Source: Rhodospirillales bacterium | Lineage (GTDB): Bacteria; Pseudomonadota; Alphaproteobacteria; Reyranellales; Reyranellaceae | Assembly: GCA_009377525.1 (NCBI GenBank) | Contig: WHTW01000032.1 | Location: 1-59,065 of the forward strand | Reading direction: 5' to 3' | Length of the DNA stretch: 59,065 nt | Part shown: one piece after another, positions 17,688 through 27,201 of the stretch | Layout of the letters: each line of letters begins with the position of its first letter | How positions within the stretch are numbered: position 1 is the first letter of the stretch | The notes under the pieces: model-generated | Seen by the model: the letters and a program-made list of their open reading frames with translations, nothing else | Database searches by the model: none | What the model was told of the DNA's origin: nothing | Made by a program: the position numbers and the translations under genes

Positions 17688-18248
17688 CTACTCAATCCCG
17701 TTACGGCCGTGGCTGAGGAAAGCCGGCCGCCGGCTCAATCGCTCATAGTAGGCCTCGACATGGGCAAACGCCGACCGCCCGATCGGGATGTCGGCCAGGG
17801 TGAACGCAGCGCCGGCGACATGGCCGCCAGTGCGCGCAAGCTGGCCATCGAGGATCGCCACCATGCGCGTCCATTGCTTCTTCGACGCCTCGATCTCGCG
17901 GGCATCATGGAAGGCCGGGTTCCGGCGCACGATCGCCGAGAAGGCATAGCGCCAGGCGCTGTTGAATTCCGTCGCCTGCCAGTCGATCCAGCGGTCGACC
18001 TCGGCGCGTCTCTGCGGCTCGGTCGGCAGCAGCGCATGCGCCGCCCATTTGTTGGCGAGATAGCGGATGATGCTGTTGCTCTCCCACAGCACGAAGTCGC
18101 CGTCGACGATCATCGGCACCAGGCCGTTGGGATTCTGCGCCAGCTCCGGACCGTCGTCGGAACGCTCATAGGCGATGCCGATCTCCTCGCAGGCCCACAG
18201 GACCTTGCGCACGTTGATCGACGAGGCCTTGCCGAGGATGCGAATCAC
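17688..18248 (-). CDS. Glutathione S-transferase family protein
   Basis: 186 residues with the two-domain GST layout. The N-terminal thioredoxin-like part has VRKVLWACEEIGIAYE, the cis-proline region NGLVPMIVDG and the gamma-glutamyl-binding WESNSIIRYLA. The C-terminal helical part has DWQATEFNSAWR and ends TLADIPIGRSAFAHV. A Ser in KASSINVRK may be the activating residue. At 186 residues it is a little short for the family because the last helix is trimmed. It lies 10 bases after the SDR stop and directly before the methyltransferase. Confidence 0.88.
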   Translation of the reverse strand: MIRILGKASSINVRKVLWACEEIGIAYERSDDGPELAQNPNGLVPMIVDGDFVLWESNSIIRYLANKWAAHALLPTEPQRRAEVDRWIDWQATEFNSAWRYAFSAIVRRNPAFHDAREIEASKKQWTRMVAILDGQLARTGGHVAGAAFTLADIPIGRSAFAHVEAYYERLSRRPAFLSHGRNGIE

Positions 18249-18258
18249 AGGAACGCCG

Positions 18259-18987
18259 TCATAGGAATGAGAGGCCGCCGCTCAGCGCGACGGTCTGGCC
18301 GGTCATGTACTCGTTGCCCACCAGCATCATCACGACCTGGGCACATTCCTCGGGCGTGCCGAAGCGGCCGAGCGGGATGCGCGCGGCCGACGAGGCGACC
18401 GCGCCCACCATGTCGGTCTGGATCAGCGACGGCGCCACGGCGTTCACCGTGATGCCGTCCTTGACCAGGCGCGCCGCGTAGCCGCGCGTCATGCCCTCCA
18501 CACCGGCCTTCGAGGCATTGTAGTGCGGCCCTACTCCTCCAGCGCCGCGAGCGGCGCCGGAGGAAATATTGACGATGCGGCCCCACTTGCGCGCGCGCAT
18601 GCCCGGGATGACCGCCTGCGTGCACAGGAACACCGATTTCAGGTTCACCGCGATGGTGCGGTCGAAATCCTCCTCGGTGAGATCGTCGACCGTGCGCACC
18701 AGCCCCAGGCCGGCATTGTTCACCAGCACGTCGACCGGCCCCAGCTCGCGCTCGACCGCCGCGACCATGCCTGTGACGGCGGCGCCCTGGGAGACGTCGG
18801 CGCCGACCGTCATGGCGTTGCCACCGCGGCCACGGATCGTGTCGGCCACCTGCTTCGCGTCGGCGGCTTTCTCGAGATAATTCACCGCCACGGCCGCGCC
18901 CGCATCGGCCAGCGAAACCGCGATGGCGCGGCCGATGCCGCGCGAAGCGCCCGTCACCAGCGCAACCCTGCCCTTCAGCACTGCCAT
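18259..18987 (-). CDS. SDR family oxidoreductase (FabG-like)
   Basis: 242 residues from the ATG at 18987, which has GGAGGAC upstream. Motifs: TGASRGIGRAIAVSL (dinucleotide site), NNAGLGLVRT, NISSGAARGAGGVG with the catalytic serine, YNASK, and NAVAPSLIQTDM. The C-terminus NEYMTGQTVALSGGLSFL is typical of FabG-like enzymes. It heads a minus-strand set (SDR, GST, methyltransferase, cupin-like protein). The exact substrate is not evident. Confidence 0.88.
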   Translation of the reverse strand: MAVLKGRVALVTGASRGIGRAIAVSLADAGAAVAVNYLEKAADAKQVADTIRGRGGNAMTVGADVSQGAAVTGMVAAVERELGPVDVLVNNAGLGLVRTVDDLTEEDFDRTIAVNLKSVFLCTQAVIPGMRARKWGRIVNISSGAARGAGGVGPHYNASKAGVEGMTRGYAARLVKDGITVNAVAPSLIQTDMVGAVASSAARIPLGRFGTPEECAQVVMMLVGNEYMTGQTVALSGGLSFL

Positions 18988-19056
18988 CCCGTCCTCCGCG
19001 TATCGACCCCGTCGCCCCGGCATGTTACCCGTTTATCAACGAATAGGAGCATAGAC

Positions 19057-20322
19057 ATGGCTCGCATGGGCTTCGGCGCGTTCCTCGCGCCTCATCATCC
19101 GATCGGCGAAAACCCCACGCTGCAGTTCCGGCGCGACCTGAAATTCGTCGAGCACCTGGACGAGCTGGGCTACGACGAGTTCTGGTGCGGCGAGCACCAT
19201 TCGTCGGGCTGGGAGATGATCGCCTCGCCCGAGATGTTCCTGGCCGCGGCCGGCGAGCGCACCAAGCGCATCAAGCTCGGCACCGGCGTGATCTCGCTGC
19301 CCTATCACCATCCCTACAACGTGGCGCAGCGCATGGTGCAGCTCGACCACATGACGGGCGGCCGCGCCATCTTCGGTTCCGGTCCGGGCGCCCTGCCCTC
19401 CGACGCCCACACGCTCGGCATCGATCCGATGACGCAGCGCGACCGCCAGGACGACGCCATCGGCGTCATCCGCCGCCTGTTCAAGGGCGAGCGCGTCACC
19501 AAGAAGACCGAGTGGTACACGCTGCAGGACGCGGCCCTTCAGCTCCTGCCGCTGCAGGAGGACATGGAGTTCGTCGTCGCCTCGCAGGTCAGCCCGTCGG
19601 GCATGACGCTTGCCGGCAAGTACGGCATCGGCATCATCTCGCTGGGCTCGATGTCGAGCCAGGGCCTGCTGTCGCTGCCCACGCAATGGGGCTTCGCCGA
19701 GCAGGCCGCCGCCAAGCACGGCACCAGGGTCGATCGCAAGAACTGGCGTGTGCTGCTGTCGTGGCACGTCGCCGAGACACGCGAGAAGGCGCGGGAGGAG
19801 GCGAAGCACGGCCTGATGCGCTGGCACAACGAATACATCGTCGGCACCCTGCAGCGCCCGGGCGATGGGCCGTTCACCTCGCCCGACGAGGCGGTCGACA
19901 AGACGGCCTTCGTCGACGGTGCGGCCTCGGTGATCGGCACGCCCGACGACCTCGTGAAGGTGATCAAGTCGGTCTACGACAAGAGCGGCGGTTTCGGCAC
20001 GGTGGTCGGCTTCGTGCACGACTGGGCCAACCCCGAGAACACCATGCGCAGCTGGGACATGGTGGCGCGCTACGTCGTTCCCGAGATCAACGGCTACGTT
20101 GCGAAGCTGCGCGAATCGCAGAAGTTCCTGATCGAGAACCGCGCCGTGTTCGACCGCGCGGGCCAGGCCATCATGGCCAAGATCATGGAGAACAAGGACG
20201 CCGTCGAGGCGCTCAAGGTCACCGAGGCCCCACGCTTCGCCGCGGCCAACGCCGCCCTGCCCAAGCTCCTCAAGGAGAAAGAGGAGCAGGAGAAGAAGGG
20301 CAAGCAGCAGGCGGCTGAATAG
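19057..20322 (+). CDS. LLM class flavin-dependent oxidoreductase
   Basis: 421 residues, bacterial luciferase-like TIM barrel using reduced flavin. The start MARMGFGAFLAPHHPIGENP and the barrel motifs FWCGEHHSSGWE, KLGTGVISLPYHHPYNVAQR and MTGGRAIFGSGPGALPSDA are characteristic. The last 40 residues are charged (KLLKEKEEQEKKGKQQAAE), longer than many relatives. The ATG at 19057 has AGGAG upstream; the open frame continues upstream antisense to the SDR gene and is not used. It is monocistronic, followed by a REP-like cluster. Confidence 0.9.
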   Translation: MARMGFGAFLAPHHPIGENPTLQFRRDLKFVEHLDELGYDEFWCGEHHSSGWEMIASPEMFLAAAGERTKRIKLGTGVISLPYHHPYNVAQRMVQLDHMTGGRAIFGSGPGALPSDAHTLGIDPMTQRDRQDDAIGVIRRLFKGERVTKKTEWYTLQDAALQLLPLQEDMEFVVASQVSPSGMTLAGKYGIGIISLGSMSSQGLLSLPTQWGFAEQAAAKHGTRVDRKNWRVLLSWHVAETREKAREEAKHGLMRWHNEYIVGTLQRPGDGPFTSPDEAVDKTAFVDGAASVIGTPDDLVKVIKSVYDKSGGFGTVVGFVHDWANPENTMRSWDMVARYVVPEINGYVAKLRESQKFLIENRAVFDRAGQAIMAKIMENKDAVEALKVTEAPRFAAANAALPKLLKEKEEQEKKGKQQAAE

Positions 20323-20331
20323 TCATTGCTG

Positions 20332-20457
20332 GGAGCGCGCCACTCCGTGGCGCGTCATGGTCTTCCGGACCGCGCGCGTCCCGCGCGCTCATGAGCATGA
20401 GCGAGCCGGAGGCTCGCGGTCCGGAAGATTCTGAGCGGACCTGGAGGTCCGCGCTCC
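20332..20457. repeat. REP-like palindromic cluster 2 (family 2)
   Basis: Fills the gap between converging genes. GGAGCGC and GCGCTCC form outer arms. Inside are GCGCCAC/GTGGCGC, the long pair TCTTCCGGACCGCG and CGCGGTCCGGAAGA, and GCGGACCT-GG-AGGTCCGC (20435-20452). That last palindrome recurs at 33570-33587 with a CC loop, that is, as its exact reverse complement. The GGACCGCG...CGCTCATG half-unit is at 20367. Confidence 0.85.
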
Positions 20458-20461
20458 AAGA

Positions 20462-22516
20462 CTAGGCCGCCCGCATCCACACCGCGGTATCGTGGAACGC
20501 CGCGCCGCCGTTGGGCGGCACGGGATCGGCGCCAATCAGCACGTTGATGCCGACGCGGTCGAAATAGGCGCCGCTCGGCCAGTTACCTTCGACGATGACG
20601 ACACCCGCGCGCGCCGTCTGTGACGGACGAGCCCGCAAGCGCACCTGACCGCGGCCGTTGCCGAGCAGGACCAGCGAGCCCTCGCCGACGCCCAGCCGCG
20701 CGGCATCATCCTCATGGATCAGCGCGCGCGGCTCGCCCTCGCGGCTGGCCGAGCCCGGTGTCTCGGTGAAGGTGGTGTTGAGAAAGGCGCGGGCGGGCGG
20801 CACGACCAGTCGGAACGGCAGCTCCTCGCTCGCCCGCTCATAGTTCTCGAGATGGTCAGGCAGCGGCCGCATGCCGGCATGGTAGGGACCGACCGCCTTC
20901 CAGTCGGGCTTGAAATGGAAGCGGCGGTCGCTCGACGGGAAGCCGTCGAGGAAATGCGAGGCCTCGAAGCCCTCGTCGCAGTCGACCCAGCCGCGCGCCG
21001 CCGCCTCGTCCCAGGTGCCGCGGCCCGAGGCGCGCAGCGTGGCGTCGAGCAATTCGACTGCGCTCATGCGGAAGCTCGCGTGGCTGGTGCCCAGCCGCTG
21101 CGCCAATTGGCAGACCAGCTCATGGTTGGTGCGGCAGTCCTCGTAGCAGTCGAGCACGGCCGGACCGACGGTGAGATGGGTGTGGCCGAGCCCATAGTAG
21201 ATGTCGTCGTACTCCAGGAACATCGCCGCGGGCAGCAGGATGTCGGCGTATTTCGCCGTCGCCGTCATGAACTGCTCGTGCACGCAGGTGAACAGGTCCT
21301 CGCGGCCGAGCCCGCGCGCCACGGCGGCGCTGTCGGGCGCGACATTGGCCGAGTTGGCGTTCTGCATCAGCATCGCCATGACCGGCGGGCCGCCGGCCAG
21401 CGCATCCTTGTCGCCGCACAGGATCGGGCCGATGCGCGACTGGTCGATGATGCGGGTCTTGGGGTCGATGAGGTCGAGACCGTGCGCCAGCGTGGTGTCG
21501 AGCTTCCAGTTGTCGAGATTGAGGAAGAAGGCGCCGCCGCCGCGATGCTTCCAGGCGCCGGTGATGGCCGGCAGGCAGGTCACGGCATGCATCCCGGCCG
21601 AGCCGTTGCGCGAGCGCGTGAAGCCGAAGCCGACCCGCAGGAAGCTGCGTTCGGTGCCGCCGTAGAGCCGCGCGAAGGCCGTGATCTCCTCGGCGGACAG
21701 GCCGGTGATGGCGGACGCCCACTCCGGCGTCTTGTCGGCAAGATGCGCCTCGATCTCGGGGCCAAAATCAGTGTAGCGCGCCAGGTACTCGCGGTCGGCA
21801 AAGCCCTCCTTCAGCAGCACGTGCATCATGGCGAGCGCCAGCGCGCCGTCGGTGCCGGGCCGCAGCACCAGGCCGATATCGGCCGCCTCGACGGTGGGCG
21901 TGCGGTAGACGTCGACCACCGCGAGCTTGGCGCCGCGCTGCTTGCGCGCCTTGGCGATGTGGGTCATCGCATTGACCTGCGTGGAGACCGGATTGCCGCC
22001 CCACACGACGATGAGATCGGACTCCGCCATCTCGCGTGGATCGGGTCCCAGAAGCTTGCCGACGCCGGCGCGCCAGCCAGATTCGGCAGGTGTCACGCAG
22101 ATCGTCGTCTTCTGCCGCGAATAGCCGAAGGCGTGGCGCAATCGGTCGAGGCCCCAGCGCTGCACGACGCCCATCGTGCCGCCGGAATGATAGGGCCACA
22201 CTGTCTCGCTGCCGTGCGTTCGCGTCGCGCGCGTGAAGGCTTCGGCCACTTCGTTCAAAGCGTCGTCCCACGAGATCGGCCGGAACTCGCCCTTGCCCTT
22301 CTCTCCCACCCTCTGCAGCGGCTGCTTCAGCCGGTCGGGATGGTGAACGCGCTCGGCGTAGCGCGCGACCTTGGCGCAGACGACGCCGTCGGTATAGGTG
22401 TTCGCCGCCGCACCGCGCACGCGGCCGATGCGCGTCGACGACAGGCGCTCGACTTCCAGCGAGCAGGCGCTGGGACAGTCGTGCGGACAGGCCGATTTCC
22501 AGAATTCCTTGCCCAT
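20462..22516 (-). CDS. Molybdopterin-dependent oxidoreductase (BisC/DMSO-reductase superfamily)
   Basis: 684 residues from an ATG (22516) with GGAGAGG eight bases upstream; an ATG at 22540 would add eight residues and overlap the preceding gene. The N-terminus CPHDCPSACSLEVE plus the later VVCAK cysteine form the 4Fe-4S site of this superfamily. VVWGGNPVSTQVNAMTHI and ANVAPDSA are pterin-binding regions, and GGAAFHDTAVW ends the protein. No Tat signal is visible, so it is probably cytoplasmic. The electron-transfer partner and substrate are unknown. Confidence 0.9.
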   Translation of the reverse strand: MGKEFWKSACPHDCPSACSLEVERLSSTRIGRVRGAAANTYTDGVVCAKVARYAERVHHPDRLKQPLQRVGEKGKGEFRPISWDDALNEVAEAFTRATRTHGSETVWPYHSGGTMGVVQRWGLDRLRHAFGYSRQKTTICVTPAESGWRAGVGKLLGPDPREMAESDLIVVWGGNPVSTQVNAMTHIAKARKQRGAKLAVVDVYRTPTVEAADIGLVLRPGTDGALALAMMHVLLKEGFADREYLARYTDFGPEIEAHLADKTPEWASAITGLSAEEITAFARLYGGTERSFLRVGFGFTRSRNGSAGMHAVTCLPAITGAWKHRGGGAFFLNLDNWKLDTTLAHGLDLIDPKTRIIDQSRIGPILCGDKDALAGGPPVMAMLMQNANSANVAPDSAAVARGLGREDLFTCVHEQFMTATAKYADILLPAAMFLEYDDIYYGLGHTHLTVGPAVLDCYEDCRTNHELVCQLAQRLGTSHASFRMSAVELLDATLRASGRGTWDEAAARGWVDCDEGFEASHFLDGFPSSDRRFHFKPDWKAVGPYHAGMRPLPDHLENYERASEELPFRLVVPPARAFLNTTFTETPGSASREGEPRALIHEDDAARLGVGEGSLVLLGNGRGQVRLRARPSQTARAGVVIVEGNWPSGAYFDRVGINVLIGADPVPPNGGAAFHDTAVWMRAA

Positions 22517-22526
22517 CACCTCTCCA

Positions 22527-22997
22527 TCAAGGCGCTTCATACGCCATGTAATGAGCGATCCGCCACTTGCCGTCAGGTTGGAGACGGAACACGTCCAGTC
22601 CGGGCTCCTTGGTCTCCGCGGCCTGCGAAGAGCCCTCCTGGGTCACCCTTGACGTCCAGACCAGCCTTACGATGGCGATGTCGCCCGAAACGATGATCTC
22701 CTTGATGTCGAACGAATAGGTGAACTTCCTGGACCGGTCGCTGAGCGCCTGACGCAGCAGGTTGCACATGGCATTGTAATCGCGCTCGGGAGATCCGCGA
22801 AAATCGTACCGCAGGTCCGGCGCGAAGAGATCGCAGATCCGTGTCGAATCGCGGGCGTTGAAGTCGGCGGTCCACCTCGACAGGGCATCGCGAATGGCCT
22901 TCTCGGCCACCGCGTCGGATTGCGCCGCTGCGGGTGACACCGTCACGGCCGCCAGCCAGCAGCCCGCCGGCAACGCAGCGAGCACGCGGCGTTTCAC
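22527..22997 (-). CDS. Secreted SnoaL/NTF2-like protein
   Basis: 156 residues beginning at a GTG that overlaps the M23 gene stop (GTGA). A signal peptide (MKRRVLAALPAGCWLAAVTV, cleavage near SPAAAQ) is followed by a ketosteroid-isomerase-like fold: AIRDALSRWTADFNARDSTR, then FAPDLRYDF, and the end GLDVFRLQPDGKWRIAHYM. Such proteins bind small ligands or act as simple isomerases; no catalytic assignment can be made. It lies 10 bases before the molybdopterin oxidoreductase. Confidence 0.78.
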   Translation of the reverse strand: MKRRVLAALPAGCWLAAVTVSPAAAQSDAVAEKAIRDALSRWTADFNARDSTRICDLFAPDLRYDFRGSPERDYNAMCNLLRQALSDRSRKFTYSFDIKEIIVSGDIAIVRLVWTSRVTQEGSSQAAETKEPGLDVFRLQPDGKWRIAHYMAYEAP

Positions 22998-24154
22998 CGC
23001 GAGAACTCCACCACCGAGAGATCCAGCGGCAGGACCCGGCTCAGGACCTGAGGTGGCGACACCGGCGTCAGGGTGAGCGGAGAGCCGGTCGCCTCTGCCT
23101 TGTCGAAATCGGCGGTGCCCGCCTTGTCGATGGCCGTCAGCTTGAGCGATTCGAAGACGTAGGGAATGCCGTTCGACAGCAGCGGCGAGGGGCCGTCCAT
23201 CACATGCAGGTGAAGATGCGGGGCCTGGGTGTTGCCGGTATTGCCCACCTTGCCCAGCACGTCGCCGCGCTTCACCTTGGCCCCGGCCTTCACCGTCACG
23301 CTGCCGGGCTGCATGTGGGCGTACAGCACGTAGCTGCCGCCGCCGATGTCGAGCACGACGAAGTTGCCGTCGACCTGGTCGATGGTGATGCCCTGGGGCA
23401 GCGCACCCGGCACCTGCTCCGGCAGGTCGTTGCGCGAGGACACAACGGTGCCGTCGGCAACGGCCAGGACGTCGCGTCCGTAGATCGTGTAGTTCGACAG
23501 GGTCTTGGTATCACCCTTGACCAGGCGGTTCTCCGAATCGGCCTGCTCCCAATCGATGGCGAAGCGCTGCGCCAGGGTGAAATGCCCGTTAAGCGCCAAC
23601 AGGGCGCGCACGTGACGAATCGAATCGCAGCAGCCGTCGCCGGCAATGTAGCCCGCGCCGATGAGCGGCGGTCCCAGCACCACGAGAGGACGATCCACGA
23701 CCGGTGTGCGGGCCACCGTCGCGGAGAAATCGATCCCGGGCTGCACGAGACGCAGCGAGATGCGGTGGGCGATCGCCCGCGGCAGGTCGTTGGCCGGGTC
23801 GAGCGCAACGTGCAGGAACAGCACGCCGAACTGACCGACACCGAGCTCCGTCGCTTCCGCGCCGCGTCGACCGCCGATCGCGAAGCGCTCGCCAAGATCG
23901 TCACGGTCCAGGCTCAGCAGCACCTTGCCGGACGGCTCGTCCAGGATCTCGACCTTCTTGAGCTCGAGTCCGCTTCCGGTCGTGTTGGCAATGCGCAGTT
24001 CGTAGACCAGATGACGCCGCCCGTCCGAGCCGAAGGCTGGATTGGGCGCCCATAACACCTCGGCGACGAACGGCGTGGGTACCGGCTCCGCGGCCATGGC
24101 GGGTGCCGCAGCCAGCGCCAGGCACCAGGCAAGGACGGTGGCGAGCGCACGCAT
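22994..24154 (-). CDS. M23 family metallopeptidase (LytM domain), exported
   Basis: 386 residues with a signal peptide (MRALATVLAWCLALAAAPA, cleavage after AMA). A beta-rich N-terminal domain of about 200 residues precedes the peptidase. Zinc-site elements are HFTLAQRFAIDWE (H and D) and the HLHLH of NTQAPHLHLHVMD, with the biotinyl-like turn KRGDVLGKVGNTG between. It probably cleaves peptidoglycan cross-bridges in the periplasm. The start overlaps the SDR stop by one base, and the end overlaps the SnoaL-like gene by four. Confidence 0.88.
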   Translation of the reverse strand: MRALATVLAWCLALAAAPAMAAEPVPTPFVAEVLWAPNPAFGSDGRRHLVYELRIANTTGSGLELKKVEILDEPSGKVLLSLDRDDLGERFAIGGRRGAEATELGVGQFGVLFLHVALDPANDLPRAIAHRISLRLVQPGIDFSATVARTPVVDRPLVVLGPPLIGAGYIAGDGCCDSIRHVRALLALNGHFTLAQRFAIDWEQADSENRLVKGDTKTLSNYTIYGRDVLAVADGTVVSSRNDLPEQVPGALPQGITIDQVDGNFVVLDIGGGSYVLYAHMQPGSVTVKAGAKVKRGDVLGKVGNTGNTQAPHLHLHVMDGPSPLLSNGIPYVFESLKLTAIDKAGTADFDKAEATGSPLTLTPVSPPQVLSRVLPLDLSVVEFSR

Positions 24155-24999
24155 CAGACTTCATCCACGCCGAACGCCTGGCGCATCGCCTTCACGCCCT
24201 CCTGGTGCGGCGTCCACAGGCGGCCGCCGACCACGCCGCCATCGACCACGAGATCATGGCCGTTGATGAAGCTCGATTCGTCGGAGGCCAGGAACACAGC
24301 GGCGTTGGCGATGTCGTCGACGCTGCCGGCGCGCGGGATCGGCTGCATCTTGGCCATGAAGGTCTTCATGGTCTCGGCGAAGGCGTCGGCCTTGTCGGGC
24401 GCCAGGCCGAGCGCCTTGGCGAAGATGCCGGTGGCGATGCCGCCCGGCGAGATCGAGTTGCAGCGCACGCCCTTCTCGCCGAGCTGCATGGCGGCGCAGA
24501 CCGTGAGATGGTTCACGGCGGCCTTGGCCGCGCCGTAGATCATCGAGGTCGAATAGCCGGCGCGGCGGCCCGCCACGCTGCCGTTGTTGATGATGCTGCC
24601 GAAACCCTGCCTCATCATGATCGGCGCCGCATGCTTCATGCCGAGCATCACCGAGCGGACCAGGGTAGCCATGGCGGCGTCGAAGCCTTCGACCGGGATG
24701 GTCTCGATGCCGCCCACGGGTGCCGGCCCGCCGGCGTTGTTGAAGATGCTGTCGAGGCGGCCCCATCTCGACAGGCAGGCGTCGAACATCGCCTTGACGT
24801 CGGCTTCGCGGGTGGCGTCGGCCTTGACGAACAGGCACTTGTCCTTGCCGACCGACGCTTCCAGCGAGCGGCCCAGCTCCTCGCGCCGACCGGTGGCGAC
24901 CACCTTGGCGCCCTCGCGGGCAAAGATCTCGACGGTGCGCCGGCCGATGCCGCTGGTCGCGCCGGTGACGATGGTGATCTTGCCGTCGAGCCTGCCCAT
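24154..24999 (-). CDS. SDR family oxidoreductase
   Basis: 281 residues, classical SDR. Motifs are TGATSGIGRRTVEIFAREG, NNAG (FNNAGGPAPVGG), serine in INNGSVAGRRAGYSTS, YGAAK and NSISPGGIATGIF. The tail after the GHDLVVDGG motif is about 25 residues longer than usual (WTPHQEGVKAMRQAFGVDEV). It is the first gene of a minus-strand operon with M23, SnoaL-like and molybdopterin genes, and is divergent from mtnP with 59 bases between starts. Confidence 0.88.
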   Translation of the reverse strand: MGRLDGKITIVTGATSGIGRRTVEIFAREGAKVVATGRREELGRSLEASVGKDKCLFVKADATREADVKAMFDACLSRWGRLDSIFNNAGGPAPVGGIETIPVEGFDAAMATLVRSVMLGMKHAAPIMMRQGFGSIINNGSVAGRRAGYSTSMIYGAAKAAVNHLTVCAAMQLGEKGVRCNSISPGGIATGIFAKALGLAPDKADAFAETMKTFMAKMQPIPRAGSVDDIANAAVFLASDESSFINGHDLVVDGGVVGGRLWTPHQEGVKAMRQAFGVDEV

Positions 25000-25058
25000 G
25001 GATGTCTCCCATTTGTCCGGGCGGGATGATACACACCAAGCCTTACGGGGAGTAGCTG

Positions 25059-25934
<876 letters not shown>

Positions 25935-25936
25935 CA

Positions 25937-26369
25937 GCACTGCTGGCACCGGTGCTCGACCACACAAGCAATGGCGTCGTCGCCCGGACGACCCGCCAGA
26001 TGGACCCCTATGCGGTGCGAAAAAACTCGCGAAAACGAAACTGGCCGATCATAACCTTCGTGCTTGACAAGGCACTCACTTGAGTTATAGTATCGGCCTG
26101 TTGCGTTGCGTCCCCGCGTTGTCGCTCTATGCATCGTTTATCCGAGACCAAAAGGCTGCGGCAGGCACCGCGCGCCCCGTCCGGCCGCTTGCCTCCGGAC
26201 GGGCTCGCGGCTCCCACTCTTTCGAGGTGGCGATTCCAATATCGAAACTTGCGTAACTATCCGAATTCCAACCCATGGGGGTCGGTTCTCCGCCGACCAC
26301 AAGCGAGGACTGCGGAAACCTCGGGAACCTCGGAAACCTCTCGCACCGCTGACGGCAATGCATGCACCG
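25937..26369 (+). repeat. Long intergenic repeat family 1, copy B
   Basis: 433 bp starting three bases after the mtnP stop. It is the reverse complement, block for block, of copy A: GTCGTCGCCCGGACGACCC, GCGAAAAAACTCGCGAAAAC, promoter, CGCTCTATGCATCGT, hairpin CCCGTCCGG/CCGGACGGG (26176-26203), TTGCGTAACTATCCGAA, three 9-bp units of the CGGAAACCT type, and GCATGCACCG. Differences from copy A are scattered substitutions and short indels. Nothing else is in the gap to 26394. Confidence 0.85.
26064..26091 (+). promoter_or_regulatory. Promoter inside repeat copy B
   Basis: TTGACA (26064-26069), 16-base spacer, TATAGT (26086-26091): a near-consensus sigma70 promoter. Transcription would run rightward through the conserved hairpin and the 9-bp triplets and could enter mtnN from its 3' end in antisense. 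Confidence 0.65.
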
Positions 26370-26394
26370 ACCAATCGAGATCATCGTGCCTGGA

Positions 26395-27156
26395 CTAGAT
26401 CACCGGCGCCAGCCGGTGAGCGACCTGCGAGGCATAGCGCGAGGCGACCGGCAGGAAGGCGCGGAAATCGAGATGACTCTCGCTGCCGGCAAGATCGCTC
26501 AGGCAGCGCACGTTGACGAAGGGGATATCGCCGCCCCAGCGATGGGCGATCTGGGCCACGGCGCCGCCTTCCATCTCGACGGCCTGCGCCTTGAACTCGG
26601 CGTAGAGGCGCTGGCGCAGCGGCTCGGAGTTCACGAAAGCGTCGCCCGTTAGGATGGCGCCGAGATGGACCGAGGGCTTACGCCGGCCGACGCCAACCGC
26701 TTCAGGCAGCGGCTCCAGCGTCATTCCGTCGAGGGACCGCCGCACCCGGCCGACCAGCGTCTCCGTTGCCTTGTAGCCGGGCGTCCAGTCCTGGCCCAAC
26801 GACGGGCGGCTGCCGGGCTGGATGGTGTGGAAGCCGGCCTCGCGGTGCACGCCGTAGTCGTGCTGGGTGTTGCTGAGGCTGACCACGACATCGCCCACAC
26901 CCAGGGCCGGATCAAGGCCGCCAGCCACGCCACACATCAGCAGCGCGCGGCAGTCGAACCGGTCGAGCAGCAGCGACGTGGCGACGCCCGCATTGACCTT
27001 GCCGGCGCCGGATTCGACGAAGACCGCCTCGCGGCCGGCGATCTCGCCGCGCCAGAAGGCAAGCCCGCCGATTTCGCGCGTCTCGCCCGACCGGTCGGAA
27101 AGATGGGCGAGTTCCTCGGGCAAGGCCGATATGACGCCCAAAAGCCTGTTTACCAT
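26395..27156 (-). CDS. mtnN: 5'-methylthioadenosine/S-adenosylhomocysteine nucleosidase
   Basis: 253 residues, nucleosidase of the PNP/UDP family that hydrolyses MTA and SAH. Motifs: LGVISALPEEL at the start, ESGAGKVNAGVATSLLLDRF, CGVAGGLDPALGVGDVVVS, and the end region AVEMEGGAVAQIAHRWG plus VRCLSDLAG, where the catalytic aspartate follows the serine. The ATG at 27156 is where homology begins; no strong ribosome-binding site is visible, and the open frame extends much further upstream without matching the family. Confidence 0.9.
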   Translation of the reverse strand: MVNRLLGVISALPEELAHLSDRSGETREIGGLAFWRGEIAGREAVFVESGAGKVNAGVATSLLLDRFDCRALLMCGVAGGLDPALGVGDVVVSLSNTQHDYGVHREAGFHTIQPGSRPSLGQDWTPGYKATETLVGRVRRSLDGMTLEPLPEAVGVGRRKPSVHLGAILTGDAFVNSEPLRQRLYAEFKAQAVEMEGGAVAQIAHRWGGDIPFVNVRCLSDLAGSESHLDFRAFLPVASRYASQVAHRLAPVI

Positions 27157-27201
27157 GGTCGGATGGGCTATAACGGCGCCGCCTTTCAAGCAACAGATCA
27201 G

